In this document: positions 7,558 to 15,662 of the stretch, piece after piece
Layout of the letters: each line of letters opens with the position of its first letter
Numbering within the stretch: the first letter of the stretch is position 1
Virus record (IMG/VR): IMGVR_UViG_3300044613_002815
Span: 1 to 39,573 of that record
Reading direction: 5' to 3' (one strand)
Length of the DNA: 39,573 bases
From: a virus
Position numbers and translations under genes: made by a program
Notes under the pieces: generated by a model
Told to the model about the DNA's origin: nothing
The model's input: only the letters and a program-made list of their open reading frames with translations
The model's database searches: none

Positions 7558-7821
7558 GTGACGGACGCCGCCATTTTATCCGAAGTCTTTAGCGCCTCAG
7601 AACTCGCCCAGCTTAAAGCCTCCTGCAAGGCGCAGATCCTGTCTGGCGGGGCGAGCCAGGCATTTGTGGTCAGCTCCAGCGTTGGCGGGCGCAGCGTCAC
7701 GCTTCAGCAAACCTATTCCTGCTGGGATATGCTGGGTCTAATCGAAACAGCTTTGGCCGTCAACGCCGGCACGATTGGCAACTCCCGCGTCACGCAGATG
7801 CGCTTTCCTAATAGAACATGA
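7558..7821 (+). CDS. gpW-like head-tail connector
   Basis: 87 aa from a GTG. It occupies the lambda gpW position (between large terminase and portal) and has the same plan: an N-terminal helix (SASELAQLKASCKAQIL), a β-hairpin (VVSSSVGGRSVTLQQ) and a C-terminal helix (CWDMLGLIETALAV). gpW fills the portal channel and stabilises packaged DNA. Identity to gpW is not obvious, so the call rests on position, size and secondary-structure pattern. An ATGA overlap couples it to the portal gene. Confidence 0.65.
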   Translation: MTDAAILSEVFSASELAQLKASCKAQILSGGASQAFVVSSSVGGRSVTLQQTYSCWDMLGLIETALAVNAGTIGNSRVTQMRFPNRT

Positions 7822-9338
7822 AGACCAAATTTGTTGACCGCGTGGCCGCCGCCTTTGGCTTTTCGCGCATGATTGAGGCCGTCAACCACCGCAGCGAAGA
7901 GCGCGGATGGGTTTACGCGCAGGCCCAGGACTCCAAAGTTGACCTTTCCTCCTACGACCGCACCCGCCTCATGGCATTATCGCGCAAGTGTTTCTACAAC
8001 AACGCGATAGTCAGGGGCGCGGTGCGTGACAAAGCCATGTATTCGGTGGGCAGCGGCATCGGTATCCGCCCGCAGGCCATGTCTGGCGACCAAGCGTGGG
8101 ACGATGCTGCCGAGGCTTGGTGGGAAAATTGGGCGCGCTCGCCGGAGATTAGCGGGCGGCACGATATGCGTTCGCTTCAAATGCTGGTTTCCGAAGCTAT
8201 TGACCGCGACGGCGAAATCTTTGCCGTGCTCACAGCCAAGTCAGACGGCGCTCCTGCTGTGCAAATCGTGGAGGCCCACCGCATCGAGTCGCCCGACACC
8301 GCAGCCAACAACAACGGCGTGGTGGACGGCGTGAAGCTGGACAAGTTTCAGCGCCCGCTGGGCTATTTTATCGGGGAAGGGGACGAATACCCGCGCCGTC
8401 ACCGCGAAGTTAAAGCAGACGTGATGCTTCACGTCTACGAGCCCGAACGCTCGGACCAGGTGCGCGGCTATCCTGCCATCGGCGTGGCCCTTAACAGCGT
8501 CCTAGACCGCGACGAGTTGCTGCGCTTCGAGATGATGGCGGCCAAGGCCGGCAGCAGCATTGGCCTCGTTATCAAAAATTCTACGGGCAACATCGGCGCG
8601 GAGGGCTTCCTTGGCGACTTTAGCAAGGACAGCAACGGCAACCTGACCCGCGAAAGCATTTTCGGCGGCGGCCTAGTTCCGCGCATGAAGAACTCGGAGG
8701 ACATTCAATCCTTCGTAATGAATAGGCCGAATGAGAAGCTCGACAAGCACCTTGAGCAATACATTCGGGCAGCGGCCATTGGCCTTGGTCTGCCTTACGA
8801 ATTTGTCTGGGATACTTCGGCCATCGGCGGCGTGGCGCAGCGGTTTATCATTCAGAAGGCGGCGCGTTGCTTTGCTGCCCGTCAAGATGTGCTGGTCAAT
8901 GCGTTCCTGTCCAAGCTGTGGCGCTACGCTATCGCCCGCGCTATTTCTCGCCGCGAATTGCCAATGGTCGCCGGCTGGCAGCAAGTGGGATGGCAGACAC
9001 CGCGCAGCATCACCGTGGACGTGGGCCGCGAGGCGACCGCCCGCCGGGATGACGTGAAAGCGGGCTTGATGACCCTTTCGGATTTCTTTGGCGAGCAGGG
9101 CATTGATTGGAAAGAGGCCGTGGCTGAAATTGCTGCCGAGCGTGAGTTTGCTGCCGACCTCGGCGTAATGATCGGCGTGGAGCAGGCGCAGCCGCAGCCG
9201 CTTTTGGTTGATGAGTCAGAGGCGCCCGCCGTGGTCGCGCCACAGTTGGAATCCAAGGAAGAACCAACCGAACTTGCCTTGCCGAAAAAGCGGAAACGCC
9301 TTTACCGCCGCAAGAAGACCGAGAAGCCGACCCCTTGA
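7818..9338 (+). CDS. Portal protein (lambda gpB family)
   Basis: 506 aa, the usual length for the family. Recognisable parts: RCFYNNAIVRGAVRDKAMYSVGSG-type region near residue 55 (the alternating clip/wing helices), a charged segment SLQMLVSEAIDRDGEIFAVL near residue 118, VQIVEAHRIESP near 150, and LPYEFVWDTSAIGGVAQRF near 330 just before the C-terminal stem. The protein forms the dodecameric DNA gate at one capsid vertex and binds terminase. The last 40 residues are Lys/Arg/Glu-rich and probably disordered. Its stop lies inside the next TTGACA element. Confidence 0.92.
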   Translation: MKTKFVDRVAAAFGFSRMIEAVNHRSEERGWVYAQAQDSKVDLSSYDRTRLMALSRKCFYNNAIVRGAVRDKAMYSVGSGIGIRPQAMSGDQAWDDAAEAWWENWARSPEISGRHDMRSLQMLVSEAIDRDGEIFAVLTAKSDGAPAVQIVEAHRIESPDTAANNNGVVDGVKLDKFQRPLGYFIGEGDEYPRRHREVKADVMLHVYEPERSDQVRGYPAIGVALNSVLDRDELLRFEMMAAKAGSSIGLVIKNSTGNIGAEGFLGDFSKDSNGNLTRESIFGGGLVPRMKNSEDIQSFVMNRPNEKLDKHLEQYIRAAAIGLGLPYEFVWDTSAIGGVAQRFIIQKAARCFAARQDVLVNAFLSKLWRYAIARAISRRELPMVAGWQQVGWQTPRSITVDVGREATARRDDVKAGLMTLSDFFGEQGIDWKEAVAEIAAEREFAADLGVMIGVEQAQPQPLLVDESEAPAVVAPQLESKEEPTELALPKKRKRLYRRKKTEKPTP

Positions 9339-9355
9339 CATGAGGGCAAGCGAGT
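9335..9355 (+). promoter_or_regulatory. TTGACA start element, spacer 15 nt
   Basis: TTGACA at 9335-9340, a 15-nt spacer ending GCGAGT, then the ATG at 9356. The portal stop codon is within the hexamer. Confidence 0.6.
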
Positions 9356-10195
9356 ATGGACTCGCTTAATTTTGAAGGCATCAGCGTGGCAACGGTCGGC
9401 CCCGCACTCGGTCACAGCATGATGGTTGATGACGTAACTTTGTTGCAGGCCGAGGAGGCCGGCAAGGCGGGCAGCCCGGTCAAAGTGTTTGTCGATCACG
9501 ACGAAAGCATTGATAGCTTGATCGGCTTTCTGTCGAACTTCCGCATCGTCGAAGACCAACTCCGCGCCGACCTCGATCTGCTTGGCTCGCACCCGCAGGC
9601 GTCTTTCTACTCGGAGATTTTGAACAAAGCGCCCAACCGCGTGGGATTCAGCATGACTTTCAGCGGGCAGCCCGACGAGCAGGACGGCAAGCGTTTTGCC
9701 AGGGTGTCCGAGCTGGTCAGCGTGGATCTGGTCAGCCGCCCGGCAGCCAATCCTGACGGTGTATTTCGCGCAGGATCGGAGCCTGAGGCCGCGCCCAAAG
9801 TTGACACTGCCGCAGTGGGCATGACCGAAAATACTTCTGTCGCTAAAGTTGAGTTCGACGCGCAAGCCGCCATCGAAGCGTTGACCGCTTCGGTTGCCGA
9901 TCTCAAGTCCACCGTGGACGGCATTGCCGCTTCGCAAGACGAAACACCCGCTCCTGTTGCCGCACCCGTTGATTCGGAAATGTCGGCCAAGCTCGACGCG
10001 GCCCTTAACAAGCTCTCGGCCCTTGAGGTCGAACTCGCCGCTCGCGGCGACAACGCCATCAGCGGCAACGGTTCCGCCGTTTCTGTCGAAGACGCTTACG
10101 CCGCTGGCGACCGCGCCACCAAATTTGAAATCGTTCGCAAGGCTCTCGAAGCCCGCGACTTTTCCCTCATCAGCAAACTCAAATCCAACAAGTAA
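9356..10195 (+). CDS. Prohead protease fused to scaffold
   Basis: 279 aa in two parts. Residues 1-140 look like a serine-type prohead protease: KVFVDHDESIDSLIGF places a candidate catalytic His at 48, NRVGFSMTFSG a candidate Ser at 99, and VSVDLVSRPAANPDGVF is the usual end of the domain. Residues about 156-279 are helical, Ala/Lys/Glu-rich and suit a scaffold (VADLKSTVDGIAASQDE, AKLDAALNKLSALEVELAA). The scaffold part starts at Met156, preceded by its own TTGACA element, so an internal product as with lambda gpC/Nu3 is likely. Acts during capsid assembly, before the coat gene. Confidence 0.8.
   Translation: MDSLNFEGISVATVGPALGHSMMVDDVTLLQAEEAGKAGSPVKVFVDHDESIDSLIGFLSNFRIVEDQLRADLDLLGSHPQASFYSEILNKAPNRVGFSMTFSGQPDEQDGKRFARVSELVSVDLVSRPAANPDGVFRAGSEPEAAPKVDTAAVGMTENTSVAKVEFDAQAAIEALTASVADLKSTVDGIAASQDETPAPVAAPVDSEMSAKLDAALNKLSALEVELAARGDNAISGNGSAVSVEDAYAAGDRATKFEIVRKALEARDFSLISKLKSNK
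9801..9820 (+). promoter_or_regulatory. TTGACA start element inside the protease gene, spacer 14 nt
   Basis: TTGACA at 9801-9806, a 14-nt spacer (CTGCCGCAGTGGGC) and an in-frame ATG at 9821. This repeats the arrangement seen at gene starts, but here it lies inside a coding frame at the exact boundary between protease and scaffold domains. Confidence 0.55.
9821..10195 (+). CDS. Nested scaffolding protein (internal start), predicted
   Basis: 124 aa from the internal ATG (MTENTSVAKVEFDAQAA). Composition is helical and charged with no protease motif, as in scaffolds. Lambda and related phages express the scaffold separately from a start inside the protease gene so that scaffold is made in excess. 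The start element and domain boundary coincide here. Inferred, not proven. Confidence 0.5.
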   Translation: MTENTSVAKVEFDAQAAIEALTASVADLKSTVDGIAASQDETPAPVAAPVDSEMSAKLDAALNKLSALEVELAARGDNAISGNGSAVSVEDAYAAGDRATKFEIVRKALEARDFSLISKLKSNK

Positions 10196-10201
10196 AACAT
10201 C

Positions 10202-11116
10202 ATGGCTTCCATCACTGGTCTAAACGACGACATCATCAGTTCAGCGGCGCTCAAAGCGTTCGTTGATTCCCTGCATCCCCTGTCCGCTTTCAGCGTTAAC
10301 TATAACGCGGAAGCAGCGCGCAAGGGCGAAGTGGTGAGCATCCCGCTCATCTCCTCGATCACCGCCACCACGTTCGCCAACACCTACGAAGGTGCGGACG
10401 GCGATGTGACCCTGACGGCCCGCGAAGTCACTATCGACAAGCATTTCTTGTCCACCGTTGATTTCACGGACACCCAGTGGAGCAAGTCCTCGGCCCTCAC
10501 GCCTCAGATGCTCGCCCAGATTGGCGCAGAGCAGGGCCGTGCGGTTGCCCAGGCGTTCATCAGCGGCGCGTGGGCGATGATCACCACGGCCAACTACGGT
10601 GCGATTGCGACCAGCTCGACCATCGCCAGCTTTGGCATGAGTCAGGTCCGCAAGGCGCGCTTGGAGTTGACCAAGGCCAAGGCTCCGATGAATGATCGGG
10701 CGCTCTTCCTTGATCCCGACTTCTACGATGCGTTGCTGTCCGACAGCACCAACATCCTGGCTAACCTCAACTTCGGCCCCGAAGGCGTGCGTGAAGGCAA
10801 CATCCGCCGCATCGCCGGCATGGATGTTTACGAGAGCACCCTGATCCCTGCCACCAGCGTGGGCAGCAGCATCACGCTCGCGGGCTTCGCGGTGCATCCC
10901 TCGGCCATGGCCGTGGCGGTTCGCACCTTGGCCCCGCAGGCTCCTTCAGAGTATCTGGAGGCCCGCACCATCGTTGATCCCGTCAGCGGCATCGGCCTCG
11001 GGTATCGTCGCCACTACAATACGGCGAACGGCACGCACTTCCTCAACTTCGAGGTGGTCGGCGGATTCACTTACGGCATCACTGCCGGCCTCAAGATTCT
11101 GGGTCGCAGCGCCTAA
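10202..11116 (+). CDS. Major capsid (coat) protein
   Basis: 304 aa, directly after protease/scaffold. Typical coat features: N-terminal helix SAALKAFVDSLHPLSAFS, AARKGEVVSIPLISSITA, a tail rich in β-strand (RTIVDPVSGIGLGYRRHYNT) and the middle NDRALFLDPDFYDALL. I expect the HK97 fold, forming the icosahedral shell. The sequence has no long N-terminal delta region, in line with a separate scaffold. The gene is followed by a strong terminator, so coat mRNA is probably the most abundant late message. Confidence 0.9.
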   Translation: MASITGLNDDIISSAALKAFVDSLHPLSAFSVNYNAEAARKGEVVSIPLISSITATTFANTYEGADGDVTLTAREVTIDKHFLSTVDFTDTQWSKSSALTPQMLAQIGAEQGRAVAQAFISGAWAMITTANYGAIATSSTIASFGMSQVRKARLELTKAKAPMNDRALFLDPDFYDALLSDSTNILANLNFGPEGVREGNIRRIAGMDVYESTLIPATSVGSSITLAGFAVHPSAMAVAVRTLAPQAPSEYLEARTIVDPVSGIGLGYRRHYNTANGTHFLNFEVVGGFTYGITAGLKILGRSA

Positions 11117-11145
11117 AGATTGGTTCTGGTTCGTGTGTTCAGCAA

Positions 11146-11176
11146 GCCCCCGGCATCAGCCGGGGGTTTTGCTTTT
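11146..11176 (+). terminator. Intrinsic terminator after the coat gene
   Basis: Perfect 8-bp GC stem CCCCCGGC / GCCGGGGG at 11147-11154 and 11159-11166 with a 4-nt loop, followed by TTTTGCTTTT. It stands between the coat gene and the glycosyltransferase gene, so the latter and later tail genes need read-through or a separate promoter. Confidence 0.93.
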
Positions 11177-11183
11177 GGTTTCG

Positions 11184-11205
11184 TTGACAAGCGCGCCGTG
11201 CGCGA
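11184..11205 (+). promoter_or_regulatory. TTGACA start element, spacer 16 nt
   Basis: TTGACA at 11184-11189 just after the coat terminator, a 16-nt GC-rich spacer, then the ATG at 11206. No ribosome site is visible. Confidence 0.55.
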
Positions 11206-12957
11206 ATGGACACACAGCATTCTCTGGCGTTGGTCGCTATCACTGGCAATAGCGAGGGTTACATCGGGCGTTTCATCGCGGCTTTTCAGAAGCTGACGCC
11301 CCACATTTACGTTGTCCGCGCCTGTGGCGGCAGGGAGCCAGACCGCTCCCTAGACATTGCCCGCGAGATGGGCTGCAAGGTGGGCGAATACAAAAACGCC
11401 GACGCCTTCCAGTTTTGGGACCATGTGGACAACTTCGCCGCAGCCCGGCAGATGGCCACCGACATGGCCGAAGCAGATGGCCACAAGTGGCTGATGTGGG
11501 CCGATACGGACGATATTATCGAACCCGACTCCTGCGAGACGATCCACCAGCATTTGCGCGAGACGGACCCTAGCAACACGATTGCCATGATTCCCTACCG
11601 TCTGACCAACAACGGCCTCAACCTCCTGCGGGAGCGCGTCTGGAGGGCGGGAACGGCCAGGTGGGACGGCGCTGTCCACGAGCACCTTGAACCCTTCGAC
11701 AAATCGGGCGACGGTCAAGTCCGCTGGGAAGACTGCCGCATTGTCCACGCCCCCGACGAGAAGAAGGATGCCGCCGCCGAAAAGCAGGGCAACGCCCGCA
11801 ACTGGCGCATCATCGCAGCGCAGCCCGACTGGGAGAAAGACCCGCGATGGATTTTCTACGGCAGCCTAGAGAATTTCGGCATGAAGAACGACGCGCGGGG
11901 CATGGAGTTGGCCATCGAGGCGCTCAAGCATGAGGCGCTATCAGGGGATGAACGCTACGAGCTGTATTTGCAACTCGCCATGCGGACACCCGACTTCGCG
12001 CCCAAAAAATCCCTGCTACACGAAGCACACAAGGTTAGCCCGTGGCGCAGGGAGGCGTTGGCCCAGCTTGCCGCCACCAGCCTTGACCACGACAAAAACC
12101 AAGACGCGCTGGCCTATGCGCGGGCTTTCATGGCGCTCCCCGTGCCTGAGATCGTGCCGTGGACCCATCGCCCGGTGGTCTATGGATTCGGCGGGGTGGG
12201 GCTTTACGCCTGCTGTCTGCGCGGCAACGGCCAGATCGAGACGGCAGACAAATTTGAGTTGGAGTGGTTCAAGAAGTGCGGGGCGAAGATCAGCGTGTGC
12301 CACCCGACTCGGGGCAGGCCGCAGCAAGCCGCCGAGACGCGCAAGAAATGGCTGGAGGCAGCCAAAGACCCGCAAAGCGTGGAATACATATTTGGGTTTT
12401 CCGAGGATGACAAGGAAACCCGCGACATCTTGGGGCGCTTCCGCCATGCCTTGTCGCCCGCCGGCCTGATGGATCAAGTGGGCGGCAATGCCGTGGCCAA
12501 CTACAACGCAGCGGTCAAGGCATCCACCGGCCACATCATCGTCACCGCGCAGGATGACATCGAGCCGCCGCTCTTTTGGGACGAGCTGGTATGGCAGGCG
12601 TTGGAGCCGCACCTCAAGCGCCCCAAGGTTCTCGGGGTAAAAGACGGCCACCGCACAGACGGCCTCATGGTCACCTTCATTTGCACGCGGCCAACTTTGG
12701 GCTGGCTCGGCAACGGTGGCGGCGTTTTGTCCAACGATTACCACGGCATTTATTCCGACACCGAGTTTTCCCACCGCGTCCACAAGGCGGGCATTGTTTT
12801 GGACACTGACATTGTGTTTTTGCACAACCACCCGGCCTTTGATCCTAGGGTTCCAACAGACGCCATTTACGATGTTGAGAACAGCAACGAGGCTTACAAA
12901 TTTGGGGCGGAAGTCTTCAAGCGCAGGAACCCTGACGCCTTTGACTCCAAGCCATAG
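11206..12957 (+). CDS. Two-domain glycosyltransferase inserted in the head operon
   Basis: 583 aa. The N-terminal domain (residues about 6-200) opens LALVAITGNSEGYIGRFI and has a DxD-type site WADTDDIIEPDS at 98-109, as in GT-A family 2 transferases that use nucleotide sugars and a divalent metal. A helical, TPR-like middle follows (residues 210-345). The C-terminal domain (about 360-583) starts ISVCHPTRGRP and has a second acidic pair in VTAQDDIEPPLFWDE near 450, plus a late FLHNHPAFDPR. Two transferase domains on one chain can add sugars in sequence. It is flanked by a terminator and by head genes, so it is a cargo (moron) gene; likely targets are the capsid or host surface sugars. Confidence 0.72.
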   Translation: MDTQHSLALVAITGNSEGYIGRFIAAFQKLTPHIYVVRACGGREPDRSLDIAREMGCKVGEYKNADAFQFWDHVDNFAAARQMATDMAEADGHKWLMWADTDDIIEPDSCETIHQHLRETDPSNTIAMIPYRLTNNGLNLLRERVWRAGTARWDGAVHEHLEPFDKSGDGQVRWEDCRIVHAPDEKKDAAAEKQGNARNWRIIAAQPDWEKDPRWIFYGSLENFGMKNDARGMELAIEALKHEALSGDERYELYLQLAMRTPDFAPKKSLLHEAHKVSPWRREALAQLAATSLDHDKNQDALAYARAFMALPVPEIVPWTHRPVVYGFGGVGLYACCLRGNGQIETADKFELEWFKKCGAKISVCHPTRGRPQQAAETRKKWLEAAKDPQSVEYIFGFSEDDKETRDILGRFRHALSPAGLMDQVGGNAVANYNAAVKASTGHIIVTAQDDIEPPLFWDELVWQALEPHLKRPKVLGVKDGHRTDGLMVTFICTRPTLGWLGNGGGVLSNDYHGIYSDTEFSHRVHKAGIVLDTDIVFLHNHPAFDPRVPTDAIYDVENSNEAYKFGAEVFKRRNPDAFDSKP

Positions 12958-12960
12958 AGC

Positions 12961-13293
12961 ATGGCCACCCAACTCGATACCGCGCACATCCTTGGCATTG
13001 GCGCTCTGACTGACTTAGGCGGCGAAGTGGTGACGATTGGCACCGCTTGCTTTAAGGCCATCGTGGGCAGCGTGGACGAGAGGGACGAGTTGGCCGAGGG
13101 CGGCGTTCGCCAGATCCGCAGCGTGCAAGTCGGGCTGCCCGCGCACGTTTTTGAGCCGAGTTTTACGAACATCAACGCTGCGGTGCCGACAATCTGGTCC
13201 CGCATTACGGTGCGCGGACAAGAACTGCAAGTGTTGGCCGTGAACAAGGACGAGGCCATTGTCGAGATCACAGCCGGCGGTCTGGCCGAGTAA
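12961..13293 (+). CDS. Head-tail joining / connector protein, putative
   Basis: 110 aa, short and β-rich (GGEVVTIGTACFKAIVG, then SRITVRGQELQVLAVNKDEAIVEI), located after the head genes and before tail genes. Lambda gpFII-type head-tail connectors have this size and place. No catalytic motif. Assignment by position and fold pattern only. Confidence 0.5.
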   Translation: MATQLDTAHILGIGALTDLGGEVVTIGTACFKAIVGSVDERDELAEGGVRQIRSVQVGLPAHVFEPSFTNINAAVPTIWSRITVRGQELQVLAVNKDEAIVEITAGGLAE

Positions 13294-13301
13294 GGGCTTT
13301 T

Positions 13302-14186
13302 ATGGCCGCCCTCAACGCCACGATCAGCTTGGATGAGCTGCGCGAGTTTGTGCCGAAATTCGTCAACGCCACGAAGAAGGAAGTTTCGCTGGAGCTGCGC
13401 CGGCAGGCGCGGCTGTTGGTGGCGGGCGATAGCGGGGTGGGGCTTGTTTCCATCACCGCGCCCCAGGGCAAGGGCGAAAGCGCCAAGGCCATCGGTGACT
13501 TTGCGGTGGGCCGAGACATCGGGAAGGTCTTTGCCCAGCGCGGAACCATCGCGGCCATCTTGGGGCAAAAAGGCAAGCGCGGCGACAAGACCGCCTTTAA
13601 TCGCTACATCCGCAACGGCGAGCTGCAAAAGGCCAAAGACTTTGTAAACGGCCAAGCGCCGACCTCCGTGCAGGTCAGCGGCTACGTCCGCAACGGCAAA
13701 ACGGTCAAAGGCTACTCGCAGACGCGGCAGGCCAGCGTCTTTTCTGACCCGCGCCTTGGCCGAATTGACGACATTGCCGACGAACCGAGCGCGATGCTGC
13801 ACCAAAGCCGCCGAGGTTCTCGGGGGAAAGTGGGACGGCCACAGTGGGCGCAGATTGTTCTAAAGAAGACGGCCTACAATCAATACGTCAGGGACACCAT
13901 CAAGAGAGTCGGCCTTTTGAAAGCCGGGTGGGCCAAGGCCGCAGACCAAGCGAATCTTGGGGTGAGCGTCCCGCGCTTTGTCCGAAACAATGTGGACCGC
14001 GCCATGGGCAAGGGCCGCGTGAGCGATGGCGACCCCTACAATATGTTTGTTGAGCTGATCAACGAAAGCCCGGTGGCCTCGGTCAAGATCAACAAGGGCA
14101 GCATTCAATTTCTTCTAAACCTCCGCAAAGAAAACATCCTGGCCGAATTTGAAAAACGAGTTGGCAAGGTGGCCAAAGCAGCATGA
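13302..14186 (+). CDS. Minor tail / tail completion protein, putative
   Basis: 294 aa. The N-terminal helix and basic segment (TKKEVSLELRRQARLLV) resemble gpZ/HK97 gp10-type tail completion proteins, which act where the tail joins the head. The middle is basic and Gly/Ser-rich (SRRGSRGKVGRPQWAQIV). It overlaps the next gene (ATGA), which fits the usual pairing of completion protein and tail terminator. Not certain. Confidence 0.5.
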   Translation: MAALNATISLDELREFVPKFVNATKKEVSLELRRQARLLVAGDSGVGLVSITAPQGKGESAKAIGDFAVGRDIGKVFAQRGTIAAILGQKGKRGDKTAFNRYIRNGELQKAKDFVNGQAPTSVQVSGYVRNGKTVKGYSQTRQASVFSDPRLGRIDDIADEPSAMLHQSRRGSRGKVGRPQWAQIVLKKTAYNQYVRDTIKRVGLLKAGWAKAADQANLGVSVPRFVRNNVDRAMGKGRVSDGDPYNMFVELINESPVASVKINKGSIQFLLNLRKENILAEFEKRVGKVAKAA

Positions 14187-15064
14187 TCAACCGAGAAATA
14201 GAGGCCAGCTTTGCCGATTACATCACTGCGGGAGTGAGCGGCACATCCTTGGCTGGGGCGTCCATCCGCAGCGGCGTCCCATCCGAATCGCTGTCTTACC
14301 CTGCCGTTATTGTCCAGGCCAACTCCAGCGAGGTTTTGGAGGGCGGGGCCAGACAAGGCTCGCGGATCAACGTGGACATCTCAGTGGTCAGCTCTGCCAG
14401 CAATGACGACGGCTGGCAAACCGCCCACAAAAACAGGGTGGGGGCGCTGGCCGAGCTGCTAGACGATACCAACACCAACCCGAGCCTTGCCGCCATCAAC
14501 GCCGCGCAGACCGATTACACCCTCTACGGCTGGGCGCTTTCTGAGTTGGCCAGCGAAACATCCGCCAACCACCAAGCCGACAGCTTCCGTCTGGCTGCCG
14601 TGGCCGGCGACCGCGTCGAAAACACGCCGACAGGCCCAACCAACGCCGACCCGCAGGACTTCAGTTTGCGCCATGAGGTTGAGCAGATCCTGACCGCGCA
14701 CCTGGTGGCCGAACTGCCCGAGGCCGTCACGGACGATTATTCGGTCCAGCCTTATTACAACGAAGCCCCTGCCGCCGGCTCCCGCATTGTCGCAGCTTGC
14801 CTTTCAGCCTCGAAGCCCTTCCCGCAGTTGGCGCGCTACCAAGCGCAGGCCACCGTTCACGTCATCACAAATGGGGCCGATTCAACAGGCCACGTTGCCG
14901 CCGTCAGGCAAGTGCAGGACACCCTGCGGCTCCTGACCACACAGGACTTCACCTCGGCCAACGTGACTGTGGCCGGGGTTATCGAGGGCGCGCACACCAA
15001 CGATACGGACAGCAACCGCATTTCTGATGTGCTGGCCCTGACTTTGTGGGCGCAAGTGAACTGA
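14183..15064 (+). CDS. Tail terminator-like protein with internal duplication
   Basis: 293 aa, about twice the length of a phage tail terminator (lambda gpU type). The two halves follow the same pattern: a start helix (REIEASFADYITAGV / HEVEQILTAHLVAEL), a strand with sugar- or amide-rich turn (SYPAVIVQANSSEVLEGGAR / GSRIVAACLSASKPFPQLAR), SRINVDISVVSSASNDDG versus YQAQATVHVITNGADSTG, a helix ending LAELLDD / LRLLTTQ, and a final strand. A linker (NTPTGPTNADPQD) joins them. A tandem fusion would let three chains do the job of a hexamer at the tail end. The assignment rests on this pattern and on position before the tube gene. Confidence 0.5.
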   Translation: MINREIEASFADYITAGVSGTSLAGASIRSGVPSESLSYPAVIVQANSSEVLEGGARQGSRINVDISVVSSASNDDGWQTAHKNRVGALAELLDDTNTNPSLAAINAAQTDYTLYGWALSELASETSANHQADSFRLAAVAGDRVENTPTGPTNADPQDFSLRHEVEQILTAHLVAELPEAVTDDYSVQPYYNEAPAAGSRIVAACLSASKPFPQLARYQAQATVHVITNGADSTGHVAAVRQVQDTLRLLTTQDFTSANVTVAGVIEGAHTNDTDSNRISDVLALTLWAQVN

Positions 15065-15069
15065 CCCAG

Positions 15070-15089
15070 TTGACACCGCCCGCGAGGGC
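15070..15089 (+). promoter_or_regulatory. TTGACA start element, spacer 14 nt
   Basis: TTGACA at 15070-15075, spacer CCGCCCGCGAGGGC, then the ATG at 15090. Confidence 0.6.
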
Positions 15090-15650
15090 ATGGCTATCGT
15101 CTACGGCGTCTCGGGTGCTTTTTCCAAGTCCACCTCCAAAACCTTTGAGAAACTGCTTGTCCAAGACAAGAACGGCGTCACTACGACGATCCTTTCCAAG
15201 TATGTTCGCACGGAGACGGCCACCGAAACTGTCGGCACCACCTTTGGCGCGGGCGTGATTGGCGCGTTGGACGTTCTCAACGCCACGATCACGGCACAGG
15301 TGGACGAGCAACTTATTGAAAGCGGCAGCGCCGCCACCGCGCCACCCGCCATCCGTTTTTACAATCCTCGGGCCGAGGCGTCTGCCCAGGTGCTTGGCGA
15401 CTTTACGGGGTCGAGTTTCACTCTTGATGGCGTCAGCTTTACCACTTTGAGCGCCGAGAAAGCCGAAACAGCCGGCGATGTGGTCAAGACCAACATTCGC
15501 GGCACGGCCATCAACACCGCTACGGTGGCGGGCTCCACACTGACCACGGGCGACCATTCTTCGACTTCAACCATCCGCGTTGAGCGTCGGCTTTCCAACA
15601 CCGATTACGTCCGCGATACCGTCACCACGGTCGCCTTTGCCGGATCGTAA
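15090..15650 (+). CDS. Tail tube protein, putative
   Basis: 186 aa, β-rich, with Thr-rich strands (TATETVGTTFGAG, STSTIRVERRLSNTDYV). It is in the tail-tube position: after the terminator-like protein and before the chaperone and tape measure. It has its own TTGACA element, which would suit high expression of a tube subunit. Function from context. Confidence 0.55.
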   Translation: MAIVYGVSGAFSKSTSKTFEKLLVQDKNGVTTTILSKYVRTETATETVGTTFGAGVIGALDVLNATITAQVDEQLIESGSAATAPPAIRFYNPRAEASAQVLGDFTGSSFTLDGVSFTTLSAEKAETAGDVVKTNIRGTAINTATVAGSTLTTGDHSSTSTIRVERRLSNTDYVRDTVTTVAFAGS

Positions 15651-15662
15651 CCGCCAGCGGCT

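Noticed and set aside
12016-13805. Long antisense frames over the glycosyltransferase and tail genes
   Set aside because: They mirror GC-rich codons of well-supported + strand genes and show no domain.
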